A stretch of DNA of 64,000 nucleotides, from the NCBI GenBank assembly GCA_020636955.1, contig JACJWY010000006.1, forward strand, positions 1 through 64,000, read 5' to 3'. The position numbers and the translations under genes are program-made. Position 1 is the stretch's first letter, and every line of letters begins with the position of its first letter. The DNA comes from Thermoleophilales bacterium (GTDB lineage: Bacteria; Actinomycetota; Thermoleophilia; Solirubrobacterales; 70-9). The notes beneath the pieces are model-generated. The model made no database searches. It saw only the letters and a program-made list of their open reading frames with translations, and was not told the DNA's origin. Positions 58,330 to 64,000 of this stretch are shown here, in pieces.

Positions 58330-60651
58330 ATGGAAACGCTGTCACCCGAATTAGAACAGACCGAGGTGGTGCTCGAAATCGGCGGCATGACCTGCTCGAC
58401 CTGCGCCACCCGAATCGAGAAGAACCTGAACCGCCTCGACGGCGTCGAGGCAAGCGTGAACTACGCCACAGAGCGGGCCCGGGTCAGGGCACCGGAAGGA
58501 ACCGCGGCCGAACGACTGATCTCTGCAGTCGAGGAAACCGGATACTCAGCCGTGCTTCCCGGGACCGTCACCAGTCATGCTCACGCCGACGGACATGACC
58601 ACGGGGGCATCGCCGGGGCCGAGGCCGACCGGGAACTGGACGATCTGAGGGTCAGGCTGATCGGTTCGATCCTGCTGGCGATCCCGGTTATTGCCATGTC
58701 GATGATCCAGGCGCTTCAGTTCGATTACTGGCAATGGGTTTCGCTCGCACTGGCCACTCCAGTGGTCTTCTGGGCGGCATGGCCCTTTCACAAGGCGACC
58801 TGGCAGAACCTGCGCCACGGGGCGACGACCATGGACACCCTGGTCACGATGGGAATCAGCGCCGCCTACCTCTGGTCGCTATACGCGCTGATCTTCGGCA
58901 TGGCCGGAGAAGTGGGCATGACCCATCCATTCGAATTTTCAGTCTCGCCTTCAGACGGTGCTTCGAACGTGTACTTCGAAGTAGCCGCGGGGGTGACCAT
59001 GTTCCTGCTGGCCGGACGCTACTTCGAACTGCGGTCGAAGCGAAGGGCCAGTTCGGCAATGCGGGCGTTGCTGGAGATGGGGGCGAAGGATGCGATTGTC
59101 CTGCGGGACGGAGCGGAAGTACCGATTCCTGCTGAAGATCTTGAAGTCGGTGACGAATTCGTCGTCAGGCCGGGGGAGAAGGTCGCGACCGACGGCATCG
59201 TCGTATCCGGGACTTCCGCCGTCGATGAATCGATGCTGACCGGAGAGCCGGTGCCGGTAGAGGTTTCGGACGGTGACCCGGTCACCGGAGCAACCGTGAA
59301 CGCCGGCGGTCGCCTGGTGATCAGAGCCATCAGGGTCGGTTCGGAAACACAGCTTGCCCGCATGGCAAAGATGGTCGAAGACGCCCAGACCGGAAAAGCT
59401 CCGGTTCAGCGACTGGCCGACCGGATCTCGGCGGTATTCGTGCCCACGGTGATCGTCATAGCGGGCCTGACCCTGATCGCCTGGCTTCTGTCCGGCGATT
59501 CGGCAGAAGCCGCTTTCACCGCGGCGGTGGCAGTCCTGATCATCGCCTGCCCCTGTGCCCTCGGCCTGGCCACTCCGACCGCGCTACTGGTCGGAACCGG
59601 CCGGGGAGCCAAGCTCGGAATCCTGATCCGGGGACCGGAAATTCTCGAATCGACCAGGCAGGCCGACACGATCGTGCTCGACAAGACCGGCACCGTCACC
59701 GAGGGCCGGATGGAGCTGGTCGAAGTGATCCCGGCAGCCGGGGTCGCGAGAGACGAACTCCTGAGTCTGGCCGGGGCCCTGGAGAACGCCTCCGAGCACC
59801 CGATCGCCAGGGCAATAGCCCGGCGGGCCGCTGACGAAAACGGTGAACTGCCAGACCCGGAAGACTTCGCCAATCTCCCCGGCCAGGGCGTTCGGGGCGT
59901 GGTTGAAGGCCATTCGGTGCTGGTCGGCCGTGAGTCGCTGCCGGGCAAGCGGTCCCAGGCCCTTCCGCGGGAACTCGCGGCATCGAAGTCGGAGCGGGAG
60001 GCCGAGGGCCGGACCGTGGTGGTCGCAAGCTGGGACGGCGAGCCCCGCGGCCTGCTGGTGGTCTCCGACACCGTCAAACCTTCCAGTCGCGAAGCGATCC
60101 GCCAGCTCATCGGCCTCGGCCTGGATCCTGTCCTGCTGACCGGGGACAACGCGGCCGCAGCGAAGCAGGTCGCCGAGGAGGTCGGGATTGACAACGTGAT
60201 CCCCGAGGTCCTGCCCGAGCAGAAGGTCGACGAAGTGCGGCGCCTACAGGCCCGGGGCAAGGTGGTCGCGATGGCCGGCGATGGCGTCAACGACGCCCCG
60301 GCCCTCGCGCAGGCAGATCTCGGTCTGGCCATGGGCACCGGAACCGATGTTGCCATCGAGGCGGCTGACATCACCCTGGTCCGCGGCGATCTGCGAGGTG
60401 CCTCCGACGCGATCCGGCTCTCCCGCCGCACACTGCGGACGATCAAGGTAAACCTGTTCTGGGCGTTTGCCTACAACGTGGCGGCGATTCCCCTCGCCGC
60501 CTTCGGTCTGCTGAACCCGATGCTGGCCGGCGCGGCGATGGCCTTCTCCAGCGTTTTCGTGGTCGGCAACAGCCTCAGGCTCCGTTCCTTCGGTCGTGGA
60601 GCGGAAGCATCAGTATCCAGCCCCATGAAAGGACATCCGGATGCCGGATAA
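58330..60651 (+). CDS. copA: Copper-exporting P1B-type ATPase
   Basis: A 773-residue heavy-metal ATPase. The N-terminal HMA domain has the metal motif GGMTCSTCATRI. Then come the membrane helices, the actuator TGEP loop (SMLTGEPVPV), the transmembrane CPC motif IIACPCALGLATPT, phosphorylation site DKTGT, the HP motif (SEHPIARA), and GDGVND. These residues are those of Cu(I) exporters. No ribosome-binding site precedes the ATG, consistent with a leaderless transcript. It overlaps csoR by 11 bp. Confidence 0.96.
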   Translation: METLSPELEQTEVVLEIGGMTCSTCATRIEKNLNRLDGVEASVNYATERARVRAPEGTAAERLISAVEETGYSAVLPGTVTSHAHADGHDHGGIAGAEADRELDDLRVRLIGSILLAIPVIAMSMIQALQFDYWQWVSLALATPVVFWAAWPFHKATWQNLRHGATTMDTLVTMGISAAYLWSLYALIFGMAGEVGMTHPFEFSVSPSDGASNVYFEVAAGVTMFLLAGRYFELRSKRRASSAMRALLEMGAKDAIVLRDGAEVPIPAEDLEVGDEFVVRPGEKVATDGIVVSGTSAVDESMLTGEPVPVEVSDGDPVTGATVNAGGRLVIRAIRVGSETQLARMAKMVEDAQTGKAPVQRLADRISAVFVPTVIVIAGLTLIAWLLSGDSAEAAFTAAVAVLIIACPCALGLATPTALLVGTGRGAKLGILIRGPEILESTRQADTIVLDKTGTVTEGRMELVEVIPAAGVARDELLSLAGALENASEHPIARAIARRAADENGELPDPEDFANLPGQGVRGVVEGHSVLVGRESLPGKRSQALPRELAASKSEREAEGRTVVVASWDGEPRGLLVVSDTVKPSSREAIRQLIGLGLDPVLLTGDNAAAAKQVAEEVGIDNVIPEVLPEQKVDEVRRLQARGKVVAMAGDGVNDAPALAQADLGLAMGTGTDVAIEAADITLVRGDLRGASDAIRLSRRTLRTIKVNLFWAFAYNVAAIPLAAFGLLNPMLAGAAMAFSSVFVVGNSLRLRSFGRGAEASVSSPMKGHPDAG

Positions 60652-60943
60652 GAGCGAACACACCCACGGATACATCCACGAGAAGGACCGCTATCTGACT
60701 CGCCTGAAGCGGATCGAGGGACAGGTAAGAGGCATACACAGGATGGTCGAGGAAGATAAGTACTGCATTGACATCCTGACCCAGGTCAGCGCCCTGACCT
60801 CGGCGCTGGAGGGAGTGGCGCTTGGCCTCCTCGACGAACACATGAAGCACTGCGTTGTGGACGCGGCCAGGGAGGGAGGGCCGGAAGCCGACGCGAAGAT
60901 CAAGGAGGCCTCGGAAGCGATTGCCCGGCTGGTCAAGTCGTGA
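60641..60943 (+). CDS. csoR: Copper-sensing transcriptional repressor CsoR
   Basis: A 100-residue four-helix CsoR/RcnR protein with the Cu(I) ligand set Cys42, His67 and Cys71 (KYCIDILTQ and DEHMKHC). The N-terminal RLKRIEGQVRGIHRM contributes to DNA binding. An AAGGA lies before the ATG, inside copA. The protein should release the operator upstream of copA when copper binds. It overlaps the following lipoprotein gene as GTGA. Confidence 0.95.
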   Translation: MPDKSEHTHGYIHEKDRYLTRLKRIEGQVRGIHRMVEEDKYCIDILTQVSALTSALEGVALGLLDEHMKHCVVDAAREGGPEADAKIKEASEAIARLVKS

Positions 60944-61302
60944 GACTGGTCCTGGCGGGAATTATTCTTGCCTCGACCGCGATCGCCGGGTGTGGCTCGG
61001 TTGATGTTCCGCCCCGGGCGGCGATCAACGATTCGATCGAATCCGCGATTGTGGCGGCCGGTGGGCACCCGGCTGACTGGGTCTTCGACAACGACTGCGT
61101 CATCAACGGATCCTGCACCGCGACCCTGGCCTCCGCGGAGGCGCCTGACGCAGTCGTCGCTACCAATCGCTACGTCGCCCGCGACAGCCGCGACTTCCTC
61201 AAGGGCGAGGACAAAATCGCAGCGGTCGTTGGCCGGGCTTACGCCCGCAACTGCCTCAACCGCTTCGAGTCCGGAGAGAACCTGATTCGCTGCATCAACT
61301 AG
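60940..61302 (+). CDS. Small lipoprotein in the copper operon, unknown function
   Basis: A 120-residue protein with a signal peptide and lipobox (ASTAIAGC, Cys18). Four further Cys (NDCVINGSC, ARNCLNR and LIRC at the C-terminus) could form two disulfides or bind metal. Start GTG 60940 overlaps the csoR stop. No family recognised. Its place in the copA-csoR operon suggests a cell-surface role in copper handling, but this is inference only. Confidence 0.75.
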   Translation: MRLVLAGIILASTAIAGCGSVDVPPRAAINDSIESAIVAAGGHPADWVFDNDCVINGSCTATLASAEAPDAVVATNRYVARDSRDFLKGEDKIAAVVGRAYARNCLNRFESGENLIRCIN

Positions 61303-61342
61303 GTCTATGATGCTGCGAACGTCCTTACGACCAGGGAGAGAA

Positions 61343-61804
61343 ATGAAAACCAGGGAAACAGCAGCCAAAGTCGCGATCCTGATCGGCGCGCTTGTCGCCT
61401 GCCTCGCACTTAGCGCGCCGGCCACCTCGGCGAAGACTTCGAAGGCCCCGATCTTCTGGATAGACCTGATGGGAACCGCGTCCAAGCACCCCCGTCACAT
61501 CTTCTTCTCGGCCAACGCCGGTTCACAGGTGAACAAGATCAAGTGGAATGGCTGGGGCAAGAACCGTTCGGTTGGCCGTGGTCATTACTTCGTGACCTCT
61601 CCGCCTCCGCCCGGTCGGAAGAACCCCGAAGGTCCGGCGCGAATCGTCGTCTGGAAGCCTTTCAAGTGTGTGCCCGCCTTCGGCAACCGGAAGGGCAAGG
61701 TCACCTGGATGTACAGCCACGCCAGGATGTTGCGTCCGGTTCCTTCAGGCGGCCGCAAGTGGGTCGACATCTCCGCCTATGCCGGCGAGGGTGCCTGCAG
61801 GTAA
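61343..61804 (+). CDS. Secreted protein, unknown function
   Basis: A 153-residue protein starting at ATG 61343, with AGGGAG six bases upstream; an ATG at 61307 is in frame but has no signal. The signal peptide is residues ~8-32, ending ATSAK. The mature part is basic, rich in Trp, Gly, Lys and Pro, with two Cys that may pair (FKCVPAFG, GEGAC). A terminator hairpin follows 52 bp later. The family was not recognised. Confidence 0.7.
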   Translation: MKTRETAAKVAILIGALVACLALSAPATSAKTSKAPIFWIDLMGTASKHPRHIFFSANAGSQVNKIKWNGWGKNRSVGRGHYFVTSPPPPGRKNPEGPARIVVWKPFKCVPAFGNRKGKVTWMYSHARMLRPVPSGGRKWVDISAYAGEGACR

Positions 61805-61807
61805 TCG

Positions 61808-61935
61808 TCAGGTGCCGCTGAGCGCGGTAGCCGCGGCAAACCCGACTACGGTGAGAAGGCCGGCAATGTTGCCGGCCTTTTCTCTTGCCTCCGGGATCAT
61901 CGAGCCGATCATCATGACCGGCGGGGCGCCGGCCG
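61808..61935 (-). pseudogene. Remnant of a ZIP-family metal transporter C-terminus
   Basis: On the minus strand the translation AGAPPVMMIGSMIPEAREK continues as AGNIAGLLTVVGFAAATAL to a TGA at 61810-61808. This resembles the last helix of ZIP transporters (IPEA followed by GGR..GL.TV.GFA). Only about 40 residues remain, immediately after the acyl-CoA dehydrogenase stop, with no upstream part of the transporter. It could also be translated as a 35-residue peptide from ATG 61915. Its body overlaps the terminator hairpin of the opposite strand. Confidence 0.5.
61856..61881 (+). terminator. Intrinsic terminator
   Basis: AAGGCCGGCA (61856-61865), loop ATGT, TGCCGGCCTT (61870-61879), then TTCTCT form a strong 10-bp hairpin with a short T-rich tail, ending the copper operon side on the plus strand. 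Confidence 0.8.
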
Positions 61936-61937
61936 GC

Positions 61938-63767
61938 CTAGAAGGCGGCTTCGTCGAGCTCCATTACGTCATTGTCGATCTGGGCGATTGCCACCCTGGT
62001 CGCTTCGAGGTTCGGCAGCATGTTGCGGGCGAAGAACTTCGCGCCGGTGACTTTGCCCTCGTAGTACTCCCTGTCCCGGTCGGAAGCGCCGCTGTCGAGT
62101 GCGGCGGCAGCCACCTCGGCCTGGCTGATGAGCAGCCAGCCAATCAGCAGGTCACCGAAGGCCTTGAGGAACTGGACCGAGCCCAGCCCCACCTTGTAGA
62201 TGCTCTTGGGGTCTTCCTGCGAACCCATCAGGTAACCCATCATTGAACCAACGATCTCGCGCATGCTGGCGATCGCCGTGGTCAGCCGCTCGCGCTCGAG
62301 ATCGAGCCCGCTGCCGGAACCGGCAGCAGTGGCATCCATCTTCTCGAGCAGGTGATTGAGCGCCTTTGCCTCGTCACGGACGATCTTGCGGAAGAAGAAG
62401 TCCTGGGCCTGGATCGCCGTCGTGCCCTCGTAGAGGCTGTCGATCTTGGCATCGCGGATGTACTGCTCGATCGGGTAGTCCTGGAGAAAGCCGGAGCCAC
62501 CATAAGTCTGGAGTGATTCGGTCAGGATCTCGTAGGCCCGCTCCGAGCCGACACCCTTGACGATCGGCAGCAGGAAGTCATTGATCTTCGCTGCGAACTC
62601 GGCGTCGACACCCTGGGAGACTTCGGCCGCGACCGGATCATGGTGCAGGGCGGTGAAGATGTACAGCGCCCTGAGGCCCTCTGCATAGGTCTTCTGGGTC
62701 ATCAGCGACCGGCGCACATCCGGATGGGCGATGACCGTGACCCGCGGGGCGGTCTTGTCCATGATCTGGGTGAGATCCGCGCCCTGGACCCGTTCCTTCG
62801 CGTACTCGAGCGCGTTCAGGTAACCGGTCGAGAGGGTGGCGATCGCCTTGGTGCCGACCATCATGCGGGCGAACTCGATCACGTCGAACATCTGGCGGAT
62901 GCCCTGATGGACGTCGCCGACCAGATAGCCGACCGCCGGGTTGTCCCCGTCGCCGAAAGCCATGTCGCAGGTGGCCGAGGCCTTGATCCCCATCTTGTGT
63001 TCGATCGAGGTGACGTTGACCCCGTTGCGGGCGCCGATCTCGCCGGTTTCGGAATCGAAGTGCCACTTGGGGACGACGAAGAGGCTGAGGCCCTTGGTAC
63101 CGGGTCCGGCTCCTTCGGGGCGGGCCAGCGTGTAGTGAAAGATGTTCTCGAACAGGTCGTCCGAGTCACCGGAAGTGATGAAGCGCTTCTCGCCTTCGAT
63201 GTGCCAGGTGCCGTCACCCTGATCGATCGCCTTGGTGCGGCCGGCGCCGACGTCGGAGCCGGCTTCGGGTTCGGTCAGGACCATGGTTGCGCCCCAGTTC
63301 TTCTCGACGGCCATCTGGGCCCAGTGCTTCTGTTCCTCGTTGCCGTTTTTGTAGAGAAGGCCGGCGAAGGCGGGGCCGGCAAGGTAGAAGAAGCCGGCCG
63401 GCAGCGCCCCGCACATGAATTCGTTGATCGCCCAGGAAACGGTGGCCGGGGCGGGGATGCCGCCGACTTCTTCGATCAGGCCAAGTTTTTCCCAGTCGGC
63501 TTCGGTCCAGGCGTGGATCGAATCCTTGAAATCCTGCGGCAGGCTGACGTCGTGGGTGTCCGGATCGAATGAAGGGGGAGTCCGGTCACTGGACTCGAAT
63601 GCGGCAGCGACCGGGCCCTCGGCCAGCTTCGAGGCCTCTTCCAGCATCACCTTTACGGTGTCGGCGTCGAGACCTTCGAACTTTCCGGTCTCCAGTACTG
63701 CCCCGGTGTCGAACATCTCGAAGAGGTTGAACTCGATGTCCCGGACGTTGCTCTTGTAGTGACCCAC
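61938..63767 (-). CDS. Acyl-CoA dehydrogenase (large, C-terminally extended type)
   Basis: A 609-residue flavoenzyme of the group with N-terminal AidB-like region and C-terminal DUF-like helical domain, as in mycobacterial FadE5-type proteins. It has the FAD/substrate strand MVLTEPEAGSDVG, the W.I.GEKRFITSG segment, EHKMGIKAS, and the catalytic-base region SLYEGTTAIQAQDF. Start GTG 63767 with GGAG seven bases upstream; the in-frame ATG at 63842 has no signal. It should oxidise acyl-CoA to enoyl-CoA in fatty-acid degradation. Confidence 0.92.
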   Translation of the reverse strand: MGHYKSNVRDIEFNLFEMFDTGAVLETGKFEGLDADTVKVMLEEASKLAEGPVAAAFESSDRTPPSFDPDTHDVSLPQDFKDSIHAWTEADWEKLGLIEEVGGIPAPATVSWAINEFMCGALPAGFFYLAGPAFAGLLYKNGNEEQKHWAQMAVEKNWGATMVLTEPEAGSDVGAGRTKAIDQGDGTWHIEGEKRFITSGDSDDLFENIFHYTLARPEGAGPGTKGLSLFVVPKWHFDSETGEIGARNGVNVTSIEHKMGIKASATCDMAFGDGDNPAVGYLVGDVHQGIRQMFDVIEFARMMVGTKAIATLSTGYLNALEYAKERVQGADLTQIMDKTAPRVTVIAHPDVRRSLMTQKTYAEGLRALYIFTALHHDPVAAEVSQGVDAEFAAKINDFLLPIVKGVGSERAYEILTESLQTYGGSGFLQDYPIEQYIRDAKIDSLYEGTTAIQAQDFFFRKIVRDEAKALNHLLEKMDATAAGSGSGLDLERERLTTAIASMREIVGSMMGYLMGSQEDPKSIYKVGLGSVQFLKAFGDLLIGWLLISQAEVAAAALDSGASDRDREYYEGKVTGAKFFARNMLPNLEATRVAIAQIDNDVMELDEAAF

Positions 63768-63890
63768 TATTTCTCCGTTCAAAGCCTTTTGACAGTGCCT
63801 GCGACCGGGAAGCATTCCACGATTTGGTGTCGAATGCTTCAAGGTCGCGGCCCGGAAATGGCGGCAAGGGCCTGTGTGACGGATTCACAC

Positions 63891-63930
63891 TTGACATAAA
63901 TTGGTTAGGAGCCTAACATTAGGTTCCTAA
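63891..63930 (+). promoter_or_regulatory. Promoter with palindromic operator before the MFS exporter
   Basis: TTGACA (63891-63896), 17 bp, TAACAT (63914-63919). A near-perfect 26-bp palindrome covers 63905-63930: TTAGGAGCCTAAC then ATTAGGTTCCTAA, overlapping the -10 and ending on the ATG. It looks like a MarR- or TetR-type operator. The predicted transcript start is only about 4 bases before the ATG at 63930. Confidence 0.8.
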
Positions 63931-64000
63931 TGAATCAGGATTCCTCAACTCGCATCGAGCCTTACGTCTGGAAAATAGCCGGGGTCGTGATCCTCGGCAT
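63930..64000 (+). CDS. MFS drug exporter, DHA2-type (N-terminal fragment, cut by window end)
   Basis: The last 71 bases encode MNQDSSTRIEPYVWKIAGVV and continue past the window. The YVWKIAGVVILG opening matches the first helix of EmrB/QacA-type 14-span exporters. The palindromic operator over the promoter supports a regulated efflux pump. Only 23 residues are visible, so the family is likely, not proven. Confidence 0.6.
   Translation, partial: MNQDSSTRIEPYVWKIAGVVILG

Noticed and set aside
1..64000. tRNA, rRNA, CRISPR or phage features
   Set aside because: None with convincing sequence structure was found on reading both strands.

Overview
The window is high-G+C actinobacterial DNA. Gene content and order (rpsO, pnp, M16 peptidase, dapB, dapA, RNase J, ftsK, cinA, recA, recX, miaB, miaA, dapF, hflX, dut, then murT/gatD) are those of an actinobacterial chromosome. 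The protein style (murT/gatD, SfLAP/GAP proteins, Arg/Gly-rich PadR, NlpC/P60 behind a c-di-AMP riboswitch) suggests Thermoleophilia/Solirubrobacterales; that placement is inference. No rRNA, tRNA, CRISPR array, phage or insertion sequence was seen.

Layout. 1-3.7 kb: end of ribF, rpsO, a peroxiredoxin, and an ECF sigma/anti-sigma/lipoprotein unit. 3.9-12.1 kb: pnp, M16 peptidase, dapB, amidase, dapA, RNase J in one tightly packed block. 12.1-13.1 kb is the largest non-coding gap. It holds copy A of a dispersed intergenic repeat and two tandem small-RNA genes that look like 6C-type RNAs. 13.1-18.1 kb: a two-component system and ftsK. 18.1-29.3 kb: cinA, recA (with SOS box), recX, copy B of the repeat, miaB, miaA, a dapF-like gene, an LL-DAP aminotransferase, an epimerase, hflX, dut. 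29.3-33.7 kb, minus strand: methyltransferase, lipid kinase, murT, a second methyltransferase and gatD, mostly with 4-base start/stop overlaps. 33.8-38.4 kb: cyclophilin, hydrolase, formylglycine-generating enzyme and small membrane proteins.

38.5-64 kb is accessory in character: TetR-P450, divergent TetR/MMPL exporter, riboswitch-controlled NlpC/P60, rpiA, a damaged ABC transporter, AI-2E family protein, TreT-like glycosyltransferase, aldehyde dehydrogenase, CsbD, hydrolases, a Vps62-like membrane protein, PadR, a GAP-family protein, a CsoR-controlled copper ATPase operon, an acyl-CoA dehydrogenase, and the start of an MFS exporter behind a palindromic operator.

Functional themes are DAP/peptidoglycan synthesis and amidation (dapA, dapB, dapF-like, dapL, murT, gatD, NlpC/P60), RNA maturation and decay (pnp, rnj, rpsO, miaA, miaB, hflX), DNA repair and segregation (recA, recX, ftsK), and metal/drug export. 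The oddest points are a DapF homologue with Ser at both catalytic Cys positions, a methyltransferase inserted between murT and gatD, tandem structured RNAs with compensatory base changes, two genes without ATG/GTG/TTG starts where the protein should begin, and several operator-containing promoters that place the transcript start at or almost at the start codon.
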